Assembly (NCBI GenBank): GCA_003209915.1
Contig: QCOF01000001.1
Location: forward strand, 186,001-250,000
Source: Pelagibacteraceae bacterium AG-430-E20
GTDB lineage: Bacteria > Pseudomonadota > Alphaproteobacteria > Pelagibacterales > Pelagibacteraceae
DNA: 64,000 nt
Direction: 5' to 3'
The translations under genes were made by a program, and so were the position numbers. A model generated the notes under the pieces. It did not search any database. It was not told the origin of the DNA and was given only the letters and a program-made list of their open reading frames with translations. Positions 9,535-18,078 of the stretch are shown one piece after another. How positions within the stretch are numbered: the first letter of the stretch is position 1; each line of letters starts with the position of its first letter.

Positions 9535-10478
9535 TAAATTTGATTAAGTAGATTATTTGTATCCATCTCATACAGCTTAAATAAAGTTTCTGCATCTGAT
9601 AACTCTATTTCCTTAAATTTTACATTAGAACCTGGGGTAATTTGAACTAATCTGTCATAATCTACACTTGCGACAACTCCAATTTTTGGGTATCCCCCGA
9701 TTGTACCATGATCTGATAACATTATAATTGGATTTCCATCTGGTGGAACTTGTATTACACCTTTAATTAATCCTTCAGACTTTATATTGGTATTTACAAT
9801 ATTATTTATTCTGTTTCCCTGAAGTCTCATACCCATCCTGTCAGACAGTTTTGAGACTATAAATTTTTTTTCAAAAAAGTTTTTTTTTCCTTCGTCTGAA
9901 AAATAATTAAAATTTGTACCTTTAATAACTCTTATATTCTCAACCTTTGAATTTATATATTCTATTTTTTTTTTGTCTTTATTAGAATTTAATTTTAACA
10001 GTTCAATAATGTGACCATTTTCCAATTTCTTCCCATTATTAGATCCTATGCTTGCTTTAGTATTGATAGAATAACTCTTCCATTGAGGTTGAATGTCAAT
10101 TTGTGCACCAACAGCTAGATATCCATATATTGTTTTATTAGTTGAAATAATGTCAATTTCATCACCATTTTCTATTTGATAGCTTTCATAACAATTTCCA
10201 ATATTTTCAGAATTTCTTTTAATAATTTTAAATATTACATCCCCAGTAATAGCAATACTAATTTTATCCCCAGTGAATTTTAGATGAGGACCTTGATAAG
10301 CAAATTCTATAACAGGGGAGTTTAAGTTGTTATTTACTAATTTATTCGCAAGAAGAAAATTTCTATTATCCATCGCTCCACTATATGGAATTCCGATATG
10401 ATACAAATTATTTCTACCTTTATCCTGATAGGTTGTGTTTATTCCAGATCTTATTAATTCAAAATAAGAGTTACTCAT
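9534..10478 (-). CDS. pxpC: 5-oxoprolinase subunit C / biotin-dependent carboxyltransferase-like (KipA family)
   Basis: 314 residues. Family signatures are GIPYSGAMDNRNFLLANKLV near the N-terminus, LSDRMGMRLQG, and SDHGTIGGYPKIGVV near the C-terminus. With PxpA and PxpB it forms the bacterial ATP-dependent 5-oxoprolinase, which opens 5-oxoproline to glutamate. It overlaps the pxpB-like gene by 8 bases. The matching pxpA gene is in the window but about 23 kb away at 34.0 kb. The KipI/KipA pair also occurs in regulatory or urea-amidolyase-like contexts, so oxoprolinase is the best but not the only reading. Confidence 0.82.
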   Translation of the reverse strand: MSNSYFELIRSGINTTYQDKGRNNLYHIGIPYSGAMDNRNFLLANKLVNNNLNSPVIEFAYQGPHLKFTGDKISIAITGDVIFKIIKRNSENIGNCYESYQIENGDEIDIISTNKTIYGYLAVGAQIDIQPQWKSYSINTKASIGSNNGKKLENGHIIELLKLNSNKDKKKIEYINSKVENIRVIKGTNFNYFSDEGKKNFFEKKFIVSKLSDRMGMRLQGNRINNIVNTNIKSEGLIKGVIQVPPDGNPIIMLSDHGTIGGYPKIGVVASVDYDRLVQITPGSNVKFKEIELSDAETLFKLYEMDTNNLLNQI

Positions 10479-11145
10479 GATATTTTTTATATTCGTTGTA
10501 AGTTATTTCTTTAAATATAACTGTATCGCCTGGATTAATTAGGTTTGGTTCAATTTCATTTGAACTATCAAAAACATTCAAAGGAGTATTGCCAATAATA
10601 TTCCAACCACCAGGACTTTCAAATGTATAAATATTTGCAAATTGCTCAGTTAATCCGATTGAACCTTTGGGAACTTTCACCCGTGGTGTTTCCAACCTAT
10701 CAGCTCTCATATTTTCTTCAAGATCCCCTAAGAAAGGCATCCCCGCTATAAATCCCGTCATATAACAAAAATATTTTGTATTAAAAAAATTTTCCAAAAT
10801 TTGCTCTTTCTTTAAATTTAATTTTTTTTCTAATCTTTTTATATCTGGAGAAAAGGAGTTTTCGCAGCAAATTGGTATTTGTATTTGTTTATTAATAATT
10901 TTATTTTCATAATCTATATTTAGTGTTTCAATTTCTTTTTTTATTTTCTTAGAATTTGTAATTGATAAATTAAATGAAATTATTAGTTTGTTATATGAAG
11001 GAGTAAGATTAGTAACTCCTTCAATATTACTTTTTCTAATTGAATTAAAATATTTTATTACTTTAGAATTAATTTCCTTACTCACATCTTGACCAAAATC
11101 ACAATATAAAGCTGAGTCACCTAAATTTATAATTTTATTAATCAT
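10471..11145 (-). CDS. pxpB: 5-oxoprolinase subunit B (KipI family)
   Basis: 224 residues. The family start is visible (NLGDSALYCDFG), as are YCYMTGFIAGMPFLG-like (FCYMTGFIAGMPFLG), PRVKVPKGSIGLTEQFANIY and SPGGWNIIGNTPL, all typical of allophanate hydrolase subunit 1/KipI proteins. It partners PxpC in the next, overlapping gene. The 37-base gap to the alpha/beta hydrolase gene upstream suggests one transcript. Role by family: ATP-dependent ring opening of 5-oxoproline. Confidence 0.82.
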   Translation of the reverse strand: MINKIINLGDSALYCDFGQDVSKEINSKVIKYFNSIRKSNIEGVTNLTPSYNKLIISFNLSITNSKKIKKEIETLNIDYENKIINKQIQIPICCENSFSPDIKRLEKKLNLKKEQILENFFNTKYFCYMTGFIAGMPFLGDLEENMRADRLETPRVKVPKGSIGLTEQFANIYTFESPGGWNIIGNTPLNVFDSSNEIEPNLINPGDTVIFKEITYNEYKKYHE

Positions 11146-11182
11146 ATTATTTAATAATCAATGGTTGATTATGCATAAGTAA

Positions 11183-12316
11183 TTAAATGATATAATTTTT
11201 TTCTATCCAATTACTAATAAATGTAGAGATTTCTTTGCTATTTTTTTCATGCATCATCATATGACCATTACCCTTTATTTCATGATCCTCAAGTCTAATA
11301 AATTCATGTTTAACTCCAGCTTGATTCAAAAAATTACTTGTACCATGATCATAGGGTGCGTGATACGAGGCTTCCCCTGTCAGAATAAGAATATTTGTTT
11401 TAGAAAAATTTTTTAGTTTTCTTGCAGGTTCTTTTTGTAAAAAGCACTGAACTAAATTATCTTTTGTTTTATTTTTATCTAACTCAGGAATTAATTTTTC
11501 ATCTTTTTTTAATGGAGGGTCATATGTTAAAGGAGAATATGTGATGCCATTAGGTCGGTCAGTTTCAGAGCTTGTTTGATACCAATCTTTATCATGCTTA
11601 TTTTTTTTAAAAGTTTGCTTATCCAAGTGACTATGCTGAACACCTCCGTAAGAAACATTGAAAAAAGGAGGTCCATTGGGCTCCACCGCTATACAACATT
11701 TTACTTTTTCTGGTCTTAAATCTGTAGCCAGCCAACAAAAAGGTCCTCCTTGACTATGGCCTAATACTGCTGTGTCACCTGTTAAATCAATTAATTCGCA
11801 AAGTGCTTTTTTTGACATCTCTTCAATATAAATCCTATCTGACATCGTATTGACTTGTGAGGCCATGTATTGCTCAAATATATTATCTCCTCTTAATCCA
11901 GTTCCAGGCCACTGGTTATGTGCCTTTGATTGTGGCCAATTTCCTTTTTTTGACATGCCTGTAAATCTTCTTTCAGCATCGTCTATATTTGTTTCTCGAT
12001 CTATATATTCACCATATAATTTTTTTGAATAACCTGATCGAGCTCTACCTGGCTGATCCACGACATAAACTGTATATCCTAGGGATAAAAAATCATGCAT
12101 CCAACCACGTCTACCATCTGCAGTAGTTATAAAACCTGCTCCGCTTTGTCCCCCACCATGTATTAAAATAATCTTCTTGTTGTTGGTTTTTAAAGGTTCA
12201 AATTGCTCTACATACATCTGCCCTCTTATGACTTTTTTTCCATCAGCTAAAAAACTGTCTCCCCCTACAAAAAAAATTTTGTGATCTTTAAGATTAATTA
12301 TTGATTTGGTTTCCAT
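11183..12316 (-). CDS. Alpha/beta hydrolase
   Basis: 377 residues with an alpha/beta hydrolase core. The oxyanion strand is IHGGGQSG (residues 52-59), the nucleophile elbow is GHSQGG with Ser188, and the likely catalytic His is H352 in KGNGHMMMHE. Between these lies an insertion rich in Trp, Asn and Gly (about 105-150) that could form a lid. No signal peptide is seen, so it is probably cytoplasmic. It sits between the AbrB-type permease and pxpB genes in the IclR-led run. An esterase, lactonase or amide hydrolase that prepares a substrate for the cluster is plausible; the actual substrate cannot be stated. Confidence 0.8.
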   Translation of the reverse strand: METKSIINLKDHKIFFVGGDSFLADGKKVIRGQMYVEQFEPLKTNNKKIILIHGGGQSGAGFITTADGRRGWMHDFLSLGYTVYVVDQPGRARSGYSKKLYGEYIDRETNIDDAERRFTGMSKKGNWPQSKAHNQWPGTGLRGDNIFEQYMASQVNTMSDRIYIEEMSKKALCELIDLTGDTAVLGHSQGGPFCWLATDLRPEKVKCCIAVEPNGPPFFNVSYGGVQHSHLDKQTFKKNKHDKDWYQTSSETDRPNGITYSPLTYDPPLKKDEKLIPELDKNKTKDNLVQCFLQKEPARKLKNFSKTNILILTGEASYHAPYDHGTSNFLNQAGVKHEFIRLEDHEIKGNGHMMMHEKNSKEISTFISNWIEKNYII

Positions 12317-12365
12317 GATAACGAATAATTAAATTACATTATTATTCTAATTATTAATATTTAAA

Positions 12366-13424
12366 TTATTTTTTTTTTTTCATTATCTTTAAAATAAACG
12401 GAATAGAAAATATTATGAAAAAAATTCTTAAAAAATGATGATAACTTACAAAAAGTGGATCTATATTGTAAGCAACACTTATCACAACCATTTCATGCAA
12501 TCCTCCTGGCGCAAAACTTAAAAAAGCTGACATAAATTCAAAACCAAAAAAGACTTTTAACAAGTACGCAAAGAAAGCAGCAATAGCTAATAAAATTATT
12601 GACATAATAGCGCCATGAAATGAATAGAATAGAATTTCTTTAGGAGCTAGTCCGCTTAATCTACAACCAATGGCCGAACCTAAAAAAACAAAAGCAACAT
12701 TTATAAATACATCTGGAAACTTGGCTGTAGTAAACTCAAATGTATAAAAGAAACCTGCAACAATCATTGCAGCAAGTATTGGTGCCGATGGAATTTTGAA
12801 TTTTTCTAAAAGTTTAGTGCCGATTAAAGATACAACAATTAAAAATATTAATTCTCCAAAGTACCTTAAATCAAATGTTGGGGTATTGCCGAAGGAGTCG
12901 ATTTCTTGATACCCGATCTGAGTAACAAAAATGAACGGTAAAAATAATACAATAAATAATACTCTTGTTGCTTGAGGAATAACAACCTGTCCACTTTCTT
13001 TTTTGTCTGTAGTGATATCATTTATCGCCCCTGCTATTACTACAAAGGCTCCAGGTAAAGCAGCTAGAACAGAAACTAGTTTGTTAAATTTACATATTTT
13101 GTAAAAATAAAAAGACACTGCAACAGTTCCTACTACAGTACATAAAATCATGGCTATTGATGAATAAACCCATAAGTGTATTTTATATAATAAAGTTATA
13201 TTGAAAGATCCTGCAAGGATAACTCCGATAATTAACAATACAGGTAAGAAAATTTTTTTATCAAAAGTAACTTTATAACTACTAAAAGAAACTAAAAGAT
13301 TTAGTAATAATGCTCCTAACAACCAAGGTAGAGGTAAATTAATTAACGTACCAATAAACCCACCAATTATACCAATAATAATGCTCTTGAAACTGCGCTT
13401 AAAAGCTAAATAATATTCTTTCAT
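12366..13424 (-). CDS. AbrB-family membrane protein (putative permease)
   Basis: 352 residues with about ten hydrophobic segments in two similar halves. Each half carries a Gly/Pro-rich motif: LINLPLPWLLGALLLNLL plus ALPGAFVVIAGA in the first, IPSAPILAAMIVAGF plus FAPGGLHEMVVIS in the second. This matches the AbrB (PF05145) family, named from AbrB and annotated as putative ammonia monooxygenase or transporter. It lies 2 bases after the lyase gene stop region in the same run. In catabolic clusters these proteins are usually interpreted as organic-acid permeases. Function is inferred. Confidence 0.75.
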   Translation of the reverse strand: MKEYYLAFKRSFKSIIIGIIGGFIGTLINLPLPWLLGALLLNLLVSFSSYKVTFDKKIFLPVLLIIGVILAGSFNITLLYKIHLWVYSSIAMILCTVVGTVAVSFYFYKICKFNKLVSVLAALPGAFVVIAGAINDITTDKKESGQVVIPQATRVLFIVLFLPFIFVTQIGYQEIDSFGNTPTFDLRYFGELIFLIVVSLIGTKLLEKFKIPSAPILAAMIVAGFFYTFEFTTAKFPDVFINVAFVFLGSAIGCRLSGLAPKEILFYSFHGAIMSIILLAIAAFFAYLLKVFFGFEFMSAFLSFAPGGLHEMVVISVAYNIDPLFVSYHHFLRIFFIIFSIPFILKIMKKKK

Positions 13425-13426
13425 AT

Positions 13427-14269
13427 TCAGTTTTCCTCTATTGCCAAGTACTTTTTAAAATTTAACAAAGCCAAGGTATCTGAGGCTTTGTTTTTAAATT
13501 TTGGATTTTTATTATTTTTAATTAATTTTAAGGTAGCGTTGGTAGTATCAATATAGCTATTTAAGAGTTGCTGTGAATAAAGAATGAACTTGAAATCATT
13601 TTTCTTTATATCAACTAAATCAAATTTTATATCTTGGGTAATATTTATTATTAATGGGATACTTTTCAAATTTCGTTTAATTAATTTGATTTCTTCGAGA
13701 GTATTAATTCCTGTTATAAATATTGCATCTGCACCTAATTTTCTAAATGATTTTGCTCTTTTAATAGCCTCTTTTAACGATCCAGCACTAAGAGCATCAG
13801 TCCTAGCAAATATTAAGATATTATTGCTTTCTTTCGCTGCTTTAACTGCAGTTTTAATTCTTTTTTCTGAGTTTTTAAGATCTAGTAGTTTAATTTTTTT
13901 TGTTAATGCGCATCTTTTTGGAAACTCTTGATCTTCTAGTATTACTGCTGAGGCGCCCACTTGCTCTAAATCTTTTACAGTTTTATATACATTAGCCAAG
14001 CCCCCAAAACCGGTATCTCCATCAACAATAATTGGATTTTTAGTTTGACTACAAATAACCTTTGTCGCGTCAACTAACTCTTTCTCAGTAATTATACTTG
14101 CATCAGGATAGCCTAGGCTAGCTGAAGAAAGTGCAAATCCTCCTATAAAAGAAACTCTAAATCCATGTTTTTCAATTATCTTTGCAGACAATGGATCATG
14201 ACATGAGGGTGCTTTATAAGATTTTTTATCTTTTAAATATTTTTTAAGATTTGAAGTTTTAATGTTCAC
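13427..14269 (-). CDS. Isocitrate lyase/PEP mutase superfamily lyase (PrpB-like)
   Basis: 280 residues, near PrpB length. Visible active-site elements are the metal motif VDGDTGFGG with D83 and D85, and E112-D113 in ILEDQEFPKRC. The catalytic loop reads PKRCALTKK with Cys120 kept, where methylisocitrate lyase and isocitrate lyase have K(K/R)CGH; the Gly and His are replaced by Ala121 and Leu122. Start is GTG at 14267-14269. It lies directly downstream of the IclR gene (4-base gap). Superfamily reactions are C-C lyases on 2-hydroxy-di/tricarboxylates, oxaloacetate decarboxylases and P-C mutases. A lyase acting on the cluster's tricarboxylate product is the best guess. Confidence 0.8.
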   Translation of the reverse strand: MNIKTSNLKKYLKDKKSYKAPSCHDPLSAKIIEKHGFRVSFIGGFALSSASLGYPDASIITEKELVDATKVICSQTKNPIIVDGDTGFGGLANVYKTVKDLEQVGASAVILEDQEFPKRCALTKKIKLLDLKNSEKRIKTAVKAAKESNNILIFARTDALSAGSLKEAIKRAKSFRKLGADAIFITGINTLEEIKLIKRNLKSIPLIINITQDIKFDLVDIKKNDFKFILYSQQLLNSYIDTTNATLKLIKNNKNPKFKNKASDTLALLNFKKYLAIEEN

Positions 14270-14273
14270 TGAA

Positions 14274-14942
14274 TTATATTAATACCCTAATTTGTTTCTT
14301 GTACCCTAATAAAATTTTATAAAACTTTGATACAGTTTTAGTGGTAAAAAATTGTTTCCAACCTGAGACACTTAAAGTACCTCTAAAGTTATTTTGAACA
14401 TCAAAAATCGGTATTGCAACACTTGCTATATTTTCTAATCTCTCACCAGTTGTATAAATATAACCTTTTTTATCTATTATATTTTTTAAATCGCTAGTTT
14501 CGTCAGTATATGCCCTTAAAACTTTACCAGTTGCTGAACTTAGATCAAAAGTTGCACCTTCAACAACATAATGATTAAGCTCAGATTTAGAATTTACTCT
14601 ATATAAACAAACCTTTTTTGATCCAGCTTTAACCCAATATCCTGCAGATTGGCCAGTTGTTTCACAGATTTGATTTAATATTTCTCTTATCTCTGCACCA
14701 GATTTAAAGTTTGAATTATATATTGATCCTAACTTCCAGCTTCCAGGACCAAGTCTATAACTTCCATTGATTTCATTTTTAATTAAAAAATTATATTTAA
14801 TTAATGAGTTACAAATTCTTAATATCGTTGATTTATTTAATTGGGTAATAACTGTTAAATCTTTTAAAGAAATACTTTTATTTGCATCGTCAAATGAATT
14901 TAATATTTGGAAAGTTTTATCTAGAACTTTTATGGTGGTCAT
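14274..14942 (-). CDS. IclR-family transcriptional regulator
   Basis: An N-terminal winged helix (KVLDKTFQILNSFDD followed by SLKDLTVITQLNKSTILRICNSL) precedes a C-terminal IclR effector domain (RLGPGSWKLGSIY, CLYRVNSKSELNHYVVEGA, ASVAIPIFDVQNNFRGTLSVSG). The frame can be read from a TTG at 14963, but the ATG at 14942 places the start just before the family's usual VLDKTF segment and leaves a long inverted repeat free in the intergenic region, so I chose it (222 residues). It is divergent from the MmgE/PrpD-flavoprotein pair. IclR proteins usually control adjacent catabolic genes in response to an acid metabolite, so it probably governs both sides. Confidence 0.88.
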   Translation of the reverse strand: MTTIKVLDKTFQILNSFDDANKSISLKDLTVITQLNKSTILRICNSLIKYNFLIKNEINGSYRLGPGSWKLGSIYNSNFKSGAEIREILNQICETTGQSAGYWVKAGSKKVCLYRVNSKSELNHYVVEGATFDLSSATGKVLRAYTDETSDLKNIIDKKGYIYTTGERLENIASVAIPIFDVQNNFRGTLSVSGWKQFFTTKTVSKFYKILLGYKKQIRVLI

Positions 14943-14958
14943 AAGTTTTACAATGTGA

Positions 14959-14986
14959 AACAAGATTTTATAATATAAAATTTGTT
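14959..14986. promoter_or_regulatory. Inverted repeat, candidate IclR operator
   Basis: Between the divergent IclR and MmgE/PrpD genes the arms AACAA-G-ATTTTATA and TATAAAAT-TTGTT face each other around one central A. The inner 8-base arms (14965-14972 and 14974-14981) are perfect; one extra G bulges in the left arm. IclR-type regulators bind such palindromes in divergent promoters. AT-rich DNA produces chance palindromes, so this remains a candidate. Confidence 0.4.
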
Positions 14987-15040
14987 GACAATCTATAATT
15001 TATTTGCAGAACTTGCTCCTTAACAATAAAGGAATTCAAA

Positions 15041-16465
15041 ATGGGAAAAGCATACACGCCGAATATTAAATCTGATAAGGGTAAAAATTTAACAAAGTAC
15101 GTTGCTCAGTTTGTTAAAAATAACAAATTTAATTCAATTCCAAAAAATGTAGTTGAATTAGCTAAAAAACATATTTTAGATGGTTTCGGTTTAGCTTTAT
15201 CTGGTTCTGTGGCTAGAACTGGTGATTACTTATTTAAACACATTAAAAATAATTCTGCAAAAGGTAGAGCCACTGTCATTGGCTCTAAAATGAAAGTTAC
15301 TTCAAGGTTTGCTGCATTAGCTAATGGAACTGGAATCCATTCTGATGATTATGATGATACTCAACTTGCTGTTCAAAAAGATAGAGTTTATGGATTATTA
15401 ACGCATCCTACAGCTCCCTGCTTACCAAGCGCTTATGCAGAAGGCGAATTTAAAAAAATTAATGGTAAAGATTTTCTAAATGCGTATTTGGTAGGAGTTG
15501 ATGTCGAATGTAAAGTTTCAGAGGCGATGTCACCAAGACATTATCAACATGGATTTCACTCAACATCTACTTGTGGAACTCTAGCTTCTGCAGCGGCAGC
15601 TGCCAAGATTAGAGGATATAATGTTTCACAAATTCAACAATCTTTAGCTGTGGCAGCATCTTTAAGTGCGGGGTTAAGAGAAAATTTTGGAACAATGACT
15701 AAACCGCTACATGCAGGAAGAGCAGCTGAAAGCGGAGTTGTGGCATGTGATTTAGTTGGCTTAGGTTGGTCAGCTACTGACAAAATATTAGAGTCGCCAA
15801 GAGGTTTTTTTCAAGCTCACGGTGGTGGATATAATTTAAATTCTATTAAAGGTCAGCTTGGAAGACCATGGACATTTTCAAAACCTGGAGTGTCTATCAA
15901 ACCTCACCCTTGTGGATCTTTAACCCATCCTGGAATGACAAAGATGTTAGAATTAATTCTAAAACACGATATTAAACCACAAGATGTTGTTAAAGTAGAT
16001 GTGGGTACCAATCATAACATGCAAAATGCTTTAATTCATCATAGACCTACGAATGAATTCCAAGCAAAATTCAGCATGGAATATTCTATGGCTATATTAC
16101 TTGTGCAAAGAAGAGCTTATATTCCTGAATATCAAGATAAAAGAATTAACAAGCCTGATGTTCAAAACATGCTTAGAAAAATAAATTTTTATAAAAATAA
16201 AATAGCAGAAGCTGCCGGTTATGACAAAATGACAACCATCATCGATATCCATCTTAAAAATGGTAAGAAGATATCTGGAAGAGGTGATTTTGGTAAAGGT
16301 AGTCCAATGATACCAATGACATATGATGAAGTTGCAGATAAATTTATGGGTTGTTGTGAATTTGCTAAGTGGCCAGCAAAAAAAGCAAAAGCTATTATTG
16401 AAACAGTGAAAAATTTAGAAAAAATGAAAGATATTTCTAAATTAAGTAAACTTTTATCAAAATAA
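15041..16465 (+). CDS. MmgE/PrpD family protein (copy 1)
   Basis: 474 residues. Family marks are DGFGLALSGS near the N-terminus, GTGIHSDDYDDTQ (the conserved ELDDxD-like region), HGFHSTSTCGTLASAAAAAKI, and the C-terminal SIKPHPCGSLTHPGM and NEFQAKFSMEYSMA. A purine-rich AAAGGAATT lies ahead of the ATG. The family includes 2-methylcitrate dehydratase, cis-aconitate decarboxylase and iminodisuccinate epimerase, so a (de)hydratase, decarboxylase or epimerase acting on a di/tricarboxylate is expected. It is divergent from IclR and is followed 143 bases later by a fumarate-reductase-like flavoprotein, with which it probably works. Confidence 0.85.
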   Translation: MGKAYTPNIKSDKGKNLTKYVAQFVKNNKFNSIPKNVVELAKKHILDGFGLALSGSVARTGDYLFKHIKNNSAKGRATVIGSKMKVTSRFAALANGTGIHSDDYDDTQLAVQKDRVYGLLTHPTAPCLPSAYAEGEFKKINGKDFLNAYLVGVDVECKVSEAMSPRHYQHGFHSTSTCGTLASAAAAAKIRGYNVSQIQQSLAVAASLSAGLRENFGTMTKPLHAGRAAESGVVACDLVGLGWSATDKILESPRGFFQAHGGGYNLNSIKGQLGRPWTFSKPGVSIKPHPCGSLTHPGMTKMLELILKHDIKPQDVVKVDVGTNHNMQNALIHHRPTNEFQAKFSMEYSMAILLVQRRAYIPEYQDKRINKPDVQNMLRKINFYKNKIAEAAGYDKMTTIIDIHLKNGKKISGRGDFGKGSPMIPMTYDEVADKFMGCCEFAKWPAKKAKAIIETVKNLEKMKDISKLSKLLSK

Positions 16466-16477
16466 ATAATTACTTTT

Positions 16478-16560
16478 CACAGTAATACGGTGCAGGTAGG
16501 TGTGGGATAGTTTCACATTATCGATTATGTTCTAAATTGAGTTTACAATTTCATACTGTG
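16478..16560 (+). other. Structured-looking intergenic element between PrpD copy 1 and flavoprotein genes
   Basis: The 143-base gap is unusually long for this compact window. It contains CACAGTA (16478-16484) and its reverse complement TACTGTG (16554-16560), which would close an 83-base RNA loop. Inside lies a G-rich stretch (CGGTGCAGGTAGGTGTGGG) that stands out in AT-rich DNA. It does not match a riboswitch I recognise. It could be a leader, a 3' UTR structure or an RNA processing signal. Confidence 0.3.
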
Positions 16561-16608
16561 CAACAATATTTATCTTTTTTTTTTTGAAAAAGAATATAAA
16601 AAAAATCT

Positions 16609-18078
16609 ATGATTAATTACGACGTAATTGTTATTGGAGCTGGTAACGCTGCATTATCAGCTGCTTTGTCAGCTAAAGATAATGGAGCAGAAAAAGTTTT
16701 AGTTTTAGAAAAAGCCTCTTTAAAAGAAAAAGGAGGAAATAGTAGGTATACTAATGGTGCTTACAGATTTGCTTATGACGGTTTTTCAGATTTAAAAAAA
16801 GTTATACCCAACTTAAAGAATTCAAATAGTATTGATTATGGTAAATACAGTGTGGCTGATTTTTTAAGAGATATGAATAAAGTTACGCAAGGAAAGACTG
16901 ATAAAAAATTATCCAAAACATTAACTTCAAAAAGTTTTGAAACCATTCACTGGCTAAGTAAAAAGGGTTTAAAGTTTACACCTATTAAAGGAAGACAATC
17001 TTTCAAAGTGAATGGAATAATGAAATATTGGGGCGGATTAACATTAGAAGTTGATGGTCAAGGTGAAAAACTAATTGAGTCAATGTTAAAAATTACCAAA
17101 AAAAATAAAATTGATATTCAGTACGATACTGCAGCAGTTGACTTAATTTACGAAGATAACATAGTTAAAGGTGTTGAAGTGATCAGTAAAAATAAACCTA
17201 AAACAATTTTAGCAAAATCAATAATTTTAGCTTGTGGAGGTTTCGAGTCTAGTTCTGAAATGAGAACGAGATATCTTGGACCTGGATGGGAAATGGCAAA
17301 AGTTAGAGGTACAAAACATAATACAGGTGATGGATTAACTATGGCTTTAAAGATAGGAGCTTCACCTTTTGGGAATTGGTCAGGTTGCCATGCAGTATTT
17401 CATGACATGAATGGTCCAGAATTTAGTGATTTAAAGATAAGTAACAAATATCGAAAAATTAGTTACCCATGGGGAATTGTTTTAAATGCAGATGGAGACA
17501 GATTTGTTGATGAAGGTGAAGATTTTAGAAATTTTACTTATGCAAAATTTGGAAAAGAAGTGATTAAGCAACCCAACCAAATCGGATGGCAAATATTTGA
17601 TCATAAGGTGCGCCATATGCTTTACCCCGAGTACGATGTAAAATCTGCTACAATGGTAAAGGCAAATAGCATTAAAGAACTACTGAGTAAAATAACAAGT
17701 ATAAACAGTCAAAAAGCTCTTAAAACAATTAACGAATATAATGAAGCAGTCAAAGATGAGATAAAATATGACCCAACAATTAAGGATGGGAAGTGCACAG
17801 AAGGATTAAAAATAAATAAAACTAATTGGGCAAATAAAATTGATAAGCCACCTTATTATGCCTATGGAGTTACTTGTGGAATTACATTCACTTTTGGTGG
17901 CTTAAGAGTAAATGAAAAATGCCAAGTGTTAAATAAAGTGATGAAACCAATCAAAGGCTTATATGCTGCAGGAGAAATGATAGGTGGTATTTTTTATTTT
18001 AATTATCCTGGTGGTAGTGGTCTTACATCAGGTGCAGTATTTGGAAAAATAGCTGGAAGGTCTGCAGCTAAATTTTAA
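16609..18078 (+). CDS. FAD-dependent dehydrogenase, tricarballylate dehydrogenase/fumarate reductase flavoprotein family
   Basis: 489 residues. The N-terminal FAD fold is YDVIVIGAGNAALSAALSAKDNGA, followed by GGNSRYTNGAYRF, the flavin-contacting segment of the fumarate reductase/succinate dehydrogenase flavoprotein family. The C-terminal cap ends with GLYAAGEMIGGIFYFNYPGGSGLTSGAVFG, closest in form to tricarballylate dehydrogenase TcuA and 3-ketosteroid dehydrogenase-like proteins. A likely reaction is desaturation of a saturated tricarboxylate (tricarballylate to aconitate) or a similar acid. No signal peptide is present, so it is cytoplasmic. It converges with the Ldh2 gene with an 11-base overlap. 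Confidence 0.8.
   Translation: MINYDVIVIGAGNAALSAALSAKDNGAEKVLVLEKASLKEKGGNSRYTNGAYRFAYDGFSDLKKVIPNLKNSNSIDYGKYSVADFLRDMNKVTQGKTDKKLSKTLTSKSFETIHWLSKKGLKFTPIKGRQSFKVNGIMKYWGGLTLEVDGQGEKLIESMLKITKKNKIDIQYDTAAVDLIYEDNIVKGVEVISKNKPKTILAKSIILACGGFESSSEMRTRYLGPGWEMAKVRGTKHNTGDGLTMALKIGASPFGNWSGCHAVFHDMNGPEFSDLKISNKYRKISYPWGIVLNADGDRFVDEGEDFRNFTYAKFGKEVIKQPNQIGWQIFDHKVRHMLYPEYDVKSATMVKANSIKELLSKITSINSQKALKTINEYNEAVKDEIKYDPTIKDGKCTEGLKINKTNWANKIDKPPYYAYGVTCGITFTFGGLRVNEKCQVLNKVMKPIKGLYAAGEMIGGIFYFNYPGGSGLTSGAVFGKIAGRSAAKF

Noticed and set aside
14943-14963. TTG at 14963 as the IclR start
   Set aside because: The extra seven residues precede the family N-terminus and would place the start inside the inverted repeat; the ATG at 14942 fits better.
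14985-14999. TTGACA and TATAAT as a promoter for PrpD copy 1
   Set aside because: The two hexamers are only 3 bases apart, so they cannot form one sigma-70 promoter.
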